From positions 14,632,001 through 14,696,000 of the forward strand of contig NC_071332.1 in the NCBI RefSeq assembly GCF_010183535.1: a stretch of 64,000 bases of DNA, written 5' to 3'. Positions 45,656-57,904 of the stretch are shown in pieces (the first letter of the stretch is position 1; the number at the start of each line of letters is the position of its first letter). The translations under genes were made by a program, and so were the position numbers. The notes beneath the pieces are model-generated. The model was not told the DNA's origin. It saw only the letters and a list, made by a program, of their open reading frames with translations, and did no database searches. The DNA is from Caenorhabditis remanei (taxonomy: Eukaryota; Nematoda; Chromadorea; Rhabditida; Rhabditidae).

Positions 45656-48600
45656 AAAAACTTTCGAAACGTTTCAGCGAGAACATTATAATGACACACA
45701 TGATTTGCCGCAAAAATTATTTAGAAAAAATCTGAAAATTGGAAGAATTGTTCCGAGTAAACAGACGAGACTGTTTTTGCGCAGAAAATTATTATTGAAT
45801 CGCGGCATTGATAGGTCAAATTTTTTAAATTTCGCGCAAAATGTTTTTTGTTGAAAAATTGAGCTGAAAACTAGACGGGACTGCTTGGAAATGAACGCGT
45901 TTTTTTGAGAATGCCACGTCGCATTGTTCGTAAAGCTTGACACATTAGACGCAAACACCACGTGAAGACATTGCGTACCTTTTTGGCTACAGTATCCTTG
46001 GCAAAATGCCAAGACAAGGTTGATATGCACCAAGTTCGTTTTTCAGCGTTGGAAAGTGTTTTTCTAGCATTTCTGAAAAAAAAAACAATTGAACATCATT
46101 TTCATCCTCCCTTTTTCTCAAATATATCACATTTACACCAAAATTTCTAAAAATGTACTATCAACCCTGTGTACGTGCCAATTCGAGTTGATTCTTCCGC
46201 TCATTGCATCCAGTTTCAACGTTTTTTGATCTGAAACAACTATACATATTTTGATGGGTAGGTTCCATGAACTTTCTTTTAAAATAAGAAAGGAGAGCTC
46301 AAAAAACCGAAACTGATTGGCAAGTCAGGCGGAAGATTTGACTACTATAGTTAGATTGTCATGTACCGAGAGGAAAAACATGCCAGTTCGGTTGGAGTTT
46401 GATGTGTCCTTTTAAGAAAATTAATAGTTGAAATGTACAAGTGTTCATTGTACTCATCAAGTGCGCTCTGTTGACAATGTGATTTTTTAGAAACCGAGGC
46501 ACAAAATATAACAGGTGAAATAATCCACCTACTCCACAAGAATGAAATTCTTTAGAAGAAAAAAAAACTCGAAAAATTCCAAATAAGGAAGACTTCTCAA
46601 GACATTTGAAACACCCTCTATTTCACCTGTCCCCTCGTTTTCTTCGATAGCTACAACCAGGTCAAGCAGGTGTCAAGTTTCAGATCACATCACACCACTG
46701 AAAGCACTGGACCTGAAAATGAAATCATTTGATCTGAAATTGGAGGCGGGGTCTGTCAGTGGGTGGGGGTGGTTAAAGTAATTCAACATTTTTGAAGAAT
46801 AGATCGAATTGTTAATGGCTCCAAGTTGTCTGCTTTCAAATAAATAACCGGTCAATTCTCGGCATGCCACTTTTAATTTTAAAACCAAACTACTGATAGC
46901 TGTCAACAAACTCAAATAAAACTGTCAATTTTGACAAATTTTATGGCCTTATCACAAGTGTTTTCGCGATTCGGAAGTTTTTCCGAAAATTATTTTCCCA
47001 TTTTTTAAAATTATTTTTTGACACGCTTTTGAGTAAACTGTCCAGTAGAGCAAGTTAGGAAACTACAGTATCTACACGTGATTGATGAGTTATTTTATCC
47101 AAAATTATCCAGAAAAAATAGCAAAAATATTTACACCATTCCTGTACAAAGTGCTCAGCGAGCACCTCCCCAACCTCGCAGCTGTGTCAATTTCACACTT
47201 TGACTGTGGCAAAAACGAAACAAAAAAGGTGTCAAAATCTCAAATACCTTGAATTGTGAGAGAGACATTTTTCGACTTGTTGCAACTTCACTCTATTGAT
47301 AAGAAAGACCAGTAGAGCGCACTTAAACTAACCTTGTTTCAAATTTTCCATTAATTTCCGAGAACCTCCCCTCCATTTTTTTTAATTTGTTACCCCCATC
47401 AAGACCTTATCTGCACCTCAAGTCGACCCACAAAATTTTCGAAATTTCGAAAGGAATTTTCAAACTTTTTGACTCGTCCTTGTCCCCAATACCCCTTGTC
47501 GGCCAAAAAATCCAAAAACTGCACAAAAAAAGCAGTCTTAAAAGGCGCGTCTCCCCCCGCCATGTCTCTCCTCTTTGGGGATTCAGAGACAGATAACAAT
47601 CTCGTACCGTGCCGCGCGCGACGCCTTTTTTTCAGAGGAGCGGTGGAATGGACTACTGAAAAAAAACGAGTGTCCTTCATGAATTTTGTTACGTTCCTCT
47701 CCCGTTTTTCCTTCGAGAAATCGACGCCCTCTTCATTATTTATTTTGTTACGGTGTCTCGGTTGTAACAATTTTTATGCCTCTTTGTTCACGGATTAGTG
47801 ACCGAGAGGAAGCATACTGTAACTGATATTTCAACTTTCTCACCCTGGCTCTAGGTCACTTCTTTCCGCTCTCTCTCGAAAATCTGTATTTTCTTTGCAA
47901 CTTCCACCTCTACACCTATCAGATTACACTCCACTGTTTCGCATCTCACTTTTTTTTTTTTGCTTTTTCAAACTTCGTTTTTTTCATCTTGTTGCTTCTG
48001 TTGCTCACATGTGACCGTGATAGTTAAAAGTTCTAGATTTCTGGAAGGACTCACTATAGTCTTGATTGCTATTGTACTATCCATCTGTAGATCAAAAAAA
48101 ATTATCGCGTTGACAAAAACCATCGTCCTATCCTAAAATCCCAAAATCCTGAAACCAATTTCTTCTGTTTGTCAGCTAGCTCAAAACTTTAAAACATGCC
48201 TTTTACAGTAGCCCTTCCTCTATTTTGACCTACTTTAGATCGTGATCTACTGATCTACCGCCTACAGTAACCGGAGTCGTGTTTTCTCGTTCTAAACTTT
48301 AACCTTTTTCTCACTCTCATTCCTCCCCCGCCGATCCATTTTTTTCCACGAAACAAATATCACAGGTTACGTCAAAAGTGTGTATGTTACAATAGATAGA
48401 TGTATATACACACACAAAAGAGCCCCCCACCACTACCTATGTCACACTTTAGAAAGCCGAAAAGCGGGATAATTTTCAACTTGTAATTCGACACCCGCTC
48501 GTTTTTCGTCCGTACAACAACGACCTCGATGAGTAGAGGGGGAAATGATGTTGCGATGGAGAAGATGAGCATCTAGGTAGCAAAAAAAAGAAAATGAGAA

Positions 48601-48674
48601 GGTTGAAACCTTCAGAACAAAAGATGAAACTAAGGGGTGAGAGGGGTACGGTAGCGACTCGTGGCCTAGGAAGC

Positions 48675-48931
48675 ATACTTGCAAACCGGGCAGCTCGCTT
48701 CAAAGGGAATGTTATGGGCTGAAAAAATACTCCAAAATGTAGATCTCGGCGAGTTCTATATCGGTAACCTACAACGGGCCGGATGGTGGATCTTTAATGT
48801 GCCGCGGGCCGGGAAAATGCGTCAAAAACGCAAAAATTGCCAAAAAAAATTCTAGCCCGGCCCGCGGCACATTAACGATCCGTTATCCGGTCCGTAGTAG
48901 GTCACGGATATAGAACTCTCTTTGCAAGTAT
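48675..48931. repeat. GC-rich palindromic repeat, copy c
   Basis: It starts ATACTTGCAAACCGGGC and ends TTTGCAAGTAT. The core contains GTGCCGCGGGCCGGG facing CCGGCCCGCGGCACATTAA, an inner palindrome. The length is the same as copy b (257 b) and the core wording matches (CACATTAACGA, GTAGTAGGT). Confidence 0.75.
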
Positions 48932-49621
48932 TCTAGGAAGAAGCAATTTTATTCTCGGCCATGAGGAACATCCTCTAGCATAGTATGCGTGGGAAAGATT
49001 GTGGGATTACCAATAGGAAGAAATCTCCATGACTTCTATAAATCCAGACGGAAAAACTTTGATTGTAAATATTTTTTGAAGTTTCAGAGCTTTTTTGATC
49101 TGATCGTTCAACTATTTGAGCGCCCGACTTATCCTATGTTAAATTTCAACCCATTGTGTTAGATTTAATTGTAAGTTTCTAATATCTTGGGTCCCTTCTT
49201 GTCAATTCAAAAATAGTTTCAATGACGAATACACCTCCAAAATAATCATCACACGAAAACACGTCAGCAATTTTTTTGTGCCTTGCGAAGATAAGTAAGT
49301 ATGGATTAGCTTCTTCCGAGTTGTTGCGTTTCGAGAAGGAATTCGGAATCCACATACCTAAATATATTTTTATTCATGACATCTGTTAGTCTCGTCCAGA
49401 TTCTTATTTTTTGTTTGAACTCCTCATGTTCCGTTTTTGCTTCGTTCTGGTAGAATTAAGAAAAGGTAAATTCCACCTGTTTCTACGTAGTTGAATCTAT
49501 AGATATCTAAGATTTTTGTGTTATTTATGCAAATATTCAGGAGGAGAAAGATACGTATAGCCTAGTAAGTCCTTAGGCGTGCTCTTTTGGTTTCTGAAGC
49601 AGTTTTACCACACATACAAGC

Positions 49622-49815
49622 ATACTTATCATTTCCCGGGCCGGCCCGAGGGAAAAATTTGGCAGCCCGGTTGAAAGTTTTTTTGAATTTTCGCATTCAC
49701 AAAAATAATACTGCTGAAAAAACATGTTTTTCGAAAAAAAAGTAGCTTCATCCACCCGGGCCGACCGGGCCGATCCGGTGAAAAATTGGAAATCGTCCCG
49801 GCCCGTGACAAGTAT
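49622..49815. repeat. GC-rich palindromic repeat, copy d
   Basis: It starts ATACTTATCATTTCCCGGG and ends CGGCCCGTGACAAGTAT. It is shorter (194 b) and closer to copy a than to b or c in its core (GGGCCGACCGGGCCGAT). Confidence 0.65.
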
Positions 49816-52800
49816 GCATACTAGCTTATTTTTAGTACATATTCTATCACTAAACAGATCTCCGGTGTAAAACTACGAAATCAGAAAAAGAGCGTTATAG
49901 TAAAATCAAAATCAGGTGATAGTAGTTTTCTAGTAGTCTAATCACATTGTATAGTTCTTTCTACAGTAATTCTAACTATAGCTTCAGTGCAACACCATTG
50001 TTCTTCAATATATTTTTGTTTATATCCCCAAAATGGAATGCCGTCTTCAAAGCCAACTCGTTAACCACTCGGATGATCGGGGTTAATCACAACGTTATGC
50101 GCTTACACGGGGATCCAAGACACCCCTAATGATATCACAAGTTCCCTCTTATGTCAACTCGAAAATCCTAATTTTACGTCATGAACAACCCACAACTACC
50201 TCATGTTTCCATCCCACTTGTTTTTTGAGATGTACCCAAATCCCATGGACCTGACTGTCTTCGGGGAGAGGAGGCGTATTGTCTAGAATACTTATATACA
50301 ATGATCAGAGTTTTGATACTACGTGATAAACTTGAATAGTTTTTTTTCTTTCGAAATTTATTGTGTTTTCTAATTCTAGAGCCTATTGGCTTAATCTTGT
50401 TAATGAGAAAGTATTAAATGAAATTACTCAAAGCCCTATTACTCATTTGCTGTAATCAGTGTTTTCAACATGACTTCCTCGTGAATAGTCTGGAATCAGT
50501 TTTTGTTAGAGAACCGTTTTGTAAGCCTATGATTACAGTAATCCAGTTGCTAGGTAAGCTAGGTAAGCTAGATTAGTGGAGACCATCATAGGTTAATCTA
50601 TGGAAGTGAGTTCTGTCTTCTGGTCAGGATTACTCTAGGATTACTGTACTCTAAAGTCCCTCTCTATGATAGCTCCGTTTCCTCCCACCACATTTCATTT
50701 AGGTGTTGCTGACGTTCTGAATGGTACTTGACCAGGTTAATAACTTTTTCAATCCATAAGATGATCGGATCTCTAGTCTGGACGTCACTATGACCACGAT
50801 AGAACAACGTGGTCTTGGAAAAGCGGAGGGAAAACCGGATGAGCTGCTAGAGCGTCATCGAGGGCCCAAAATTTTTGAAATATTCAAGAGAGAAAAAGAT
50901 TAAAATAAACAAAAATAACGGAGAGATAATTTTGTGACTGATTATTGACTAGAACAAAAAATGAATGGATCTGGAGGTTTTAAGGCTATGCCTGTTTATA
51001 AGATACGTCATTCGGTTTTGATGGAAAACATGGTGGGTAGAAAATAATATATTTGAAAGATGCAAAAAAGTACGTGTGAGTGAAACATGCTGCAAGTCAA
51101 AGCTGAATTTTCAGATTTCCAACTTCTCAAAATTTTGAGCATTAATGAGTGGCACAAATGAGATGATCTGAAAACTGTTTTTCACAGCTAATTCCAAACA
51201 CTAGGTTTCAACACGTCTAATTTAGAAATAGTGAGTTTCGAAACCGGTTACTGTAACTCGAACATTTCAGCATCCATCTCTATTTTTTTGTAATGAAATT
51301 CCACTTTTGAGAAATCTCACACGTACTATCATGAACCTGTAATGATCATCACATGTGATTTTGGCTCGGTGGGTTTTCGTTTCTGTCTATCATCTGATTT
51401 GGTACTGTAGGCCTCTAGAGAATAGTCGTCACTAGACTCTCAGACCGGCCGAAAAATAAGCCTATTTTATTTCAATTCTAGACTTTTCAGTCGTCAAGAA
51501 AACAATATCTAGATTGTGATCTCTTATAGTCTAGTCCTTTTTCCAATGGAAACGTCATATTTATTATTTATCTCCAATTCCCAAATACAGAAGAAGGCAA
51601 TCATAGAAATGCATCTGATAACGATACTCGAGAAGCAATGCGAGAAAAAGATTAGCAATTGGCAAAATCCCCCTACAGATTTTCACATTTTCCTTCTCTT
51701 TTTTGTTAGATTTGATGAGAAAACACTTTCGACGATTGATTCAACACTATTCATCATATAATGTTTTAGAAAAAAGAAGAATTAGCATTGGAATAAAAAA
51801 AGAATCTCATTTGATATAGTGTCTATTTCCTAATCTTTTTCTTGGATTGCCTGGATGAAGCAACCACTTTTAACATCCCACTCATATCTCTCATTTATTC
51901 GTTTTAGCGGCTACTGTAGAAAAATCTTTACATTCTGAATTTGAGATAGTGTTTAAGCTTGAAACTGTAGAATTTCTCGAAGTGATTGACAAGAACCATG
52001 AAAATCGAACAAAATGTCAATTCTCTATGATGTAAATTACCATTTTATTGTGAAGCACATCCAACTATCAGATAGAAACTTGAATAGAAAATCGAATTTT
52101 CAATGATAAATTTAAAAAATATTATTGTCACAGTATCAACATGCTGTCCTATTATAGTTTACCCAGAAAATGACTGTAGTAGTTATAATGACTGTATAGG
52201 TATGAAGCCCTGTCGGATATCAATTGAATAATTATGAACATCTTCACAATCAGCTCCCCGATCCTAAAGATTCATCAAAGAAAATACTATAGATCCCACC
52301 GAATAAGACAGTAGTAAAAGCAGATTGTTTAAAAAACCAGTGCTTATAGTCATCTCCCCCGAGCTCTACCAGCGCTTTGCGTTTTGTTTTGAAAAATGAA
52401 AACGGTAACCTCTAGAATAGAATAAAACAGATAACATCTTCGCTTTGTCTCTTGAAACGTCTCGACTTTTCATCTGCTCTCCGGCCTTGCACAAATATAC
52501 GAAATGACTAAAAGAGTCTTCCAACCTTCCGCCCCATCCCCTAGGTGCTCTCCTGATCCCCTCAAAATCTGCTACTTTATCCGGATTGCCCCATATTTAC
52601 GTACATGCGAAAGGCAACCTGTAAACTCCGTCATCATCGGTGCCAAAATAGAAACGGAAGACGGACTTAGCCGTGTCTCCATATTTACGAATGCTCCAGA
52701 AACAAAAACGTAGATAGTGAGAGAGACGGCGGAGAGATGGTTAGACAGCAATCGGCCTATTTTACATAAAGGGGGCGGAGTCATGTGGGGAGATGGGAGA

Positions 52801-53229
52801 AAAAGAAGAATATCTTTAATTCCTGTATGGATAGAAAAGAGATGAATATATTTATTTGGATTTCATTTCAAATGCATCCACTGTTCTTGTGATCATAGAT
52901 TTGACGTCTGCTCTGGATTTTCGCTTATGTACAGTATATAAGGTCCCAAATTGGTGTTAGTTAGCAAGACACTTTCATTTCATTAGGACACCTGATCACT
53001 GAGCTTGGCCACATAAACGACGCAAAGACCCTGGGGACCCTCTAGACCACCACGTGTCAGACAATGATTAATATACATGTCTAGACATCAATTATAATTG
53101 AGACCAGAGTTTCGCGTGATATTATTCTTGTCATGTAACTTGATGATCAAGGTTTATCGTTTCATTACTCTCCATTAAAAGATTTTCAAATTCAATTAAT
53201 CTAAAATTCCATTTCCAGAAATTCCAAAA

Positions 53230-55256
53230 ATGTCCTCATCTTCCTCATCATCCTCATCACTATCAAATGCCTCATCACTGAACCCACCAACCGGCGGCAA
53301 CTCACCCAACATAAGTGTTTCTCCAGATGGTGGAGCTCAAAGATTCTTCAGTCAAGGAAAGCGGATTCCGAAAGGTAAGCTGCCAGTAATCCTCCGGTAT
53401 TTTCTGATTCTCTCATGGTTAACTTCTTGAGTCTCATACATTCCAGAAGAGTCTGAACTTTGTTGAATTTTCTTTGCATTTCTGACAATCGTGAAAAAAA
53501 CTTCATCTCATTATCTTGCTTTTAACTTGATTGAGTCTTAGTATTAGCTGTTGAAATCTCTATCCATCTAGAAAATTACATTTATTTTTGATGACGATGT
53601 AGAAAAAAGAAAAGCGGATTTCATTTTCTACACAACACTTATATTCAACTCCTCCTCTTTTTTCGACACACACACGCCCCCTCCGTTATTTTTCCAGTCT
53701 TCAGCCAGTACCAGATCGGTGTTCTACTGAAAATTTCAGACCATCCTGAATTAAAAGAATTCTTCGTATTACTGTTTCATCAATTTTGTGTTTGTTTTTA
53801 TTCCAAAACCAGTCGCAAAGCCGTAGGGTGTTCAAGTTCTATAGGTCAGAACGATCGTTTTCATTTTTGAGTGGTTGTAAACTTGAGCTTATGCGCTATG
53901 CATTCATTCTGATCCATGCTTCATCTCAATCTCAAGTCGCCATCCCGGTAGAATGACAAGTTAGGTCTCTGTTCCAATTAAAGCATTCATTTCTGATCAC
54001 TCTCATTCTTAGGATAGCTTCCTCCCTAGATGTTGACGTTATAAAATACTGACGTTGACGTCATCTACGAGTTCAAATCCTACGTTCTGATCAAAACTTC
54101 ATAAAAACAATCAGCATGTCTAGGGATCTCTATCCCACGCTTAAATTAGAAAACCATCTTCTGCATTCTGGATATTAAACTGTTTCAAACAGAATCAAAG
54201 GTTTCCAGATGTCAAACGCCACTGTGGAATGTGCAAACAACACGGAGTTATTGTGGAGACTCGTGGTCACACTTGCGAGTACAAAAACTGCAGCTGCGAG
54301 CACTGTGAGCTGGTTCGCAAGCGTCGCGAGATCATGTCGACCCAGATTCGTCTCCGTCGTGAGCAAGACAAAAAGTTTCAACGCACCACAGACATCAACG
54401 AAGCGAATGTGTTCCCAACATTCACTGGTAAGGAACCAGAAGAGAAACCGTCGATTGAGAACATGAACATGTGTTATTTCTGTCAAAAATGCAAAAATCA
54501 CAACGTTCTTGTATGGAAGAAGAATCACAAAAAGGAGTGCCAATACAAGGATTGCGACTGTGAACAGTGCAATCTCATCGACTCCCGTCGCGCATTGGAT
54601 CGTCATATCAAGAAGAGAAAGATGAATATGAAGGAGAACGGAGTGGGAGCCACAGCCCCGAAGAGTCCAAAGAAAGATCACGAGAGCTCTGCGTCCAACT
54701 CGACATCATCCACTTCTCTTTCATCATCCGGTTGCAATTCAGACGAGTCCACTTCATCAGACTGCTCACTGTCTGGTTTATTGTCAGAGAAGTTGAAAAT
54801 GGCGCCACAAGTACAAGTGAAGTTTGATTTCTCAACTGGAGGATTCATCGCTCCCTCGGCTACTGTAGCTACAAGCCCATCGGGATCTCCATTTGAGGTG
54901 AAATTTGAGGTGAGTTCAATAATCGAAAAATGAAACCCGTCATTACCAAAGTATTCTTCCAGACACCATCACCAATGCCACTGATCTCTCTTCCACACTC
55001 ACCGGCCCCAATTGCTCTTCCACAAGTTTCTCTTCCATCAACCACAATTCCTCTTCCATTTCTTACTGTACCATCTCTTATATCCACAGCCGCTCCATCA
55101 TTCTTCGCATCCCCGTTAATGTATGGTGCTGCTTCCAATATTTTCACAAATCCATTCTTAATGCCAATGACTCCAATCGACATGCAAATGCTTTTCCAGA
55201 ATATTCGAAATCTTCGGGAGATGACTGCAGCAATGACCATGACTGACACTGATTGA
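53230..55256 (+). CDS. dmd-3: Two-DM-domain transcription factor, dmd-3-like
   Basis: Three exons, 53230-53374, 54209-54909 and 54963-55256, give 379 aa. A Ser-rich N-terminus is followed by DM domain 1 (about residues 53-100, CGMCKQHG ... CSCEHC with the recognition helix RKRREIMSTQIRLRREQ). DM domain 2 follows (about 135-180, CQKCKNHN ... CDCEQC ... RRALDRHIKKRK), then a Ser-rich stretch and a Pro-rich tail. DM domains bind DNA in the minor groove through two intertwined zinc sites; in worms these factors drive male-specific development. Two DM domains occur in MAB-3 and DMD-3. The wording differs from MAB-3 as I recall it, hence dmd-3 by exclusion. The 834-base first intron is large for this window. 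An acceptor 9 bases before the ATG suggests trans-splicing. Confidence 0.85.
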
Positions 55257-55851
55257 GATTCTTTTAATTGCATTTAACATTTCTACGGAATTTCTCCTAC
55301 TCCAAAATCTTCTAGAATTAGCTTTGTCTTGATCTGTGATTTCCTCCTAATATTATCTAGTTTTCCCCCAGTTTTCTTCTTCATTTTCCCCGTCTCCTTC
55401 TCATAATTAGAACCCATCGAAATGTATCATATCGGGTTAAGAGTTCAAAACATGATGCATTAATAATTTGTGAATCAATGTGTATTTTTTTGAAATAAAT
55501 AATGACATGAATAATCAATTTTGAAGCGATTTGTTTCAGATTTTTTGCAAAATAATCGGATGTATTTTTCATCAAAAGGATGACATTTGCCAAGAACTGA
55601 ATTCGTCTGGACTCTGGGAATATTCTAAACGTTTCACCGTCCGACTGTGTGTCTGTGTCTCCAATTTACCCTACTATGTGCCTGCGTCTCCAATTTCCCA
55701 ACACTCTCTCTTCTAAGGTTGTGCAATAACACACAACACTCCCGTCTGGCTACAATACACGGGTATTTTTCACACAAAACACGTCTTTCGATTTGTCTTA
55801 TCGAAATAAAAAAGACAAGAAAAGACACATTTCGGTCTTTTCCATCACAAA
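55257..55851. promoter_or_regulatory. DM-domain gene 3' end and UGT promoter region
   Basis: The first part is the AT-rich 3' UTR of the DM-domain gene, with AATAAA near 55495. The second part holds TGGCTACAATACACGG (55747-55762), about 90 bases before the UGT start, which recurs upstream of the P450. Confidence 0.45.
55747..55762. promoter_or_regulatory. 16-base element shared with the P450 promoter
   Basis: TGGCTACAATACACGG is identical to 59760-59775. It stands 90 bases upstream of the UGT ATG. The function is inferred only from position and identity. Confidence 0.45.
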
Positions 55852-57633
55852 ATGATAACTAACTTGTTCTTTCTGTTATTTCTTTCTACTGTTTACTCTT
55901 ACAATATTCTTGTTTACTCACCATCTTTTGCCGGAAGTCATACAAATTTTATGGCCAGAATCGCAGATACTCTCACAGATGCTGGACATAACGTGGTAAG
56001 TTACATAATTTACAACTCGAACTGAAAAAATATTGTTCAAATTTCAGACATTTCTAGTTCCAATTGTCGATGAAGCAAGGAAGGATCAGCTGAGTGTTAA
56101 AACGACGAAAGATGTAATTATTGTGGAGGTAATTGAAAATAAAAAAGAGAAATAAACGTTTTCCTTAATTTAATTTTACAGCAAGACGAGGAAATGCGTA
56201 GTCAAGTGTTACCAGTTGACGACGATATGGGACAGTATTGGGAAACTGATATAACTTCAGACAATATCGATACAGTGAGTTTATCAGTCCACATAAAATA
56301 TATATTAGAATATTCAGGCATTCACAGTATTCACTGACGCTGTTCACCTTGCATGCAACAACTTTATGCGTAACAAAAAGTTCTTGAAGAGATGAAATCA
56401 AGAAATTTCGATGTTGGAATATACGAACCTCTGTCTGTTTGCGGACTCGGATTCATGCATGCTATTGGAATTCGAAAAACTATAACAGCGACATCTTGTG
56501 TGTTTTATGATGCAGTTGTGGATGCAATCGGAGAGCCAGTCGATTTCAGTTATGTACCCGGGCAAATGAGTGCTTCTGGAGATGAGATGAGTATGACTGA
56601 GAAAGTGGAAAACTATCGGATGTCGACGGCTTTGCAGAAACTAAACATTTTCATTTGGGATCGAGAAACTCGTATTTACAACAAATATTTGGGACCCCAG
56701 ATTCCTGATTGGAGAGATTTAATGGCAGATGCTTCACTTCATTTTGTGAATTCAGTTCCATATGTGGATTATCCGAGACTTGTTACCCAGAAGACGGTGC
56801 CAATTGGTGGAATTTCAGTGGACATTCCGTCAATAAAATCTTCTGTTCTGCCTAAAGATTGGAGTGATGTCTTGGATAAGAGGAGTTACAATATATGTTG
56901 ATTTCATTTGGTTCGTTGGTTAAGAGTAAAGATATGCCCAAGAATTGGAGGTTGGTTTCTAAAGTGTGAAATACTTTGAAACTATTGAGAAAATTACAGG
57001 AAAAATCTGCTTGAAGCAATAAAATCTGAACCAAATGTCACCTTCATTTGGAAATACGAAAGTGATGAAGTGGAATGGGCAGAAGGAGTCGAGAATATCC
57101 ATTTCTCAAAATGGGTTCCACAGACAGCTCTTCTGAATGACCATCGTTTGACCGCATTCTTAACTCACGGAGGACTTGGAAGTACGAACGAATTGGCTCA
57201 TCTTGGAAAACCTGCTCTCGTGATTCCAATTTTTGCTGACCAAATACGAAATGCGAATATGCTTGCAAGACAAGGAGGTGCCAAAGTGTTTCGTAAACAC
57301 GATTTGGGAAATCCGACTGAAATTAAAAAAGCAATTCATTCCATTGTGTTCAATCAAAAATACAAGGAAAATGCAGGGAAACTGGCGGATCTTTTGATGA
57401 ATCAACCAACAAATCCAAAGGAACAAGTGGTGAAGTATGTGGAATTTGTGGCGAGATTCGGACCGTTCCCTGAAATGAATCCACGTGTAAGACATCACGG
57501 ATTTATCGAGAAGAATCTGTTGGATATTTATTTAGTTATGTACTTTCCTTATTTTGTTGTCTTTGTTTTAGTTTTGACCATTTCGATGTTAGGATATTCG
57601 AAAGTCTCAGTCAGAAAAGTGAAGAGAGATTAG
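55852..57633 (+). pseudogene. UDP-glucuronosyltransferase, two frameshifts
   Basis: UGTs conjugate sugars to lipophilic compounds in the ER. Exons 55852-55995, 56048-56128, 56182-56274, from 56318 to 56950 and 57000-57633 give a full-length family layout. There is a signal peptide (MITNLFFLLFLSTVYS), the donor-binding signature KWVPQTALLNDHRLTAFLTHGG ... GSTNELAHLGKPALVIPIFADQ, and a C-terminal membrane anchor (YFPYFVVFVLVLTISMLGY) with a Lys/Arg tail. In exon 4 the frame breaks twice. A TGA at 56393-56395 follows KKFLKR, after which the family sequence continues in another frame (KSRNFDVGIYEPLSV). A second TGA at 56899-56901 follows RSYNIC, with ISFGSLVKSKDMP in a third frame. Everything else is well preserved, so it is a young pseudogene or has two sequencing or assembly errors. 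Confidence 0.8.
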
Positions 57634-57904
57634 TTATGATTAAATTATTTACATTTATATGGACTAAAATGTACTTGTATTTGAATGAATCTCAGTTTTT
57701 CGAATTTCAGTTTTGAGTTAAAAATGCCCTACCTGCTTCCCTATTGAACCGATTTCTGTTAAACTGAAAATGGTAGTTTTGATATTTATGATGTGAATGA
57801 ACCTTACTTTTTTGTCAGTTTATCATCGGACACTTCAATTTATTCTAACTGCCAATGACAGCATCTGAATCATTCGAATAAAAACTATAAAACATTTTAT
57901 AAGG

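Larger units (their letters stand above)
45196..53229. other. 8 kb region without recognisable genes
   Basis: The region lies between the divergently transcribed Argonaute (-) and the DM-domain gene (+). I see three GC-rich palindromic repeats (45399-45655, 48675-48931, 49622-49815), many short AT tracts and only short open frames without homology. The longest, 123 codons on the minus strand at 47399-47770, overlaps a GC-rich patch and has no domain. The size and position suggest regulatory sequence for the DM-domain gene, but I recognise no specific site. Confidence 0.5.

Noticed and set aside
47399..47770. 123-codon minus-strand frame in the large intergenic region
   Set aside because: It has no domain, odd composition (poly-Lys, Arg runs) and no splice context, and it overlaps a GC-rich patch.
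54175..54190. CTGTTTCA, the core of the nematode piRNA upstream motif (also on the minus strand near 7022 and 58234)
   Set aside because: Single occurrences without the AT-rich spacing or clustering expected of piRNA loci; the expected number by chance is about two in 64 kb.
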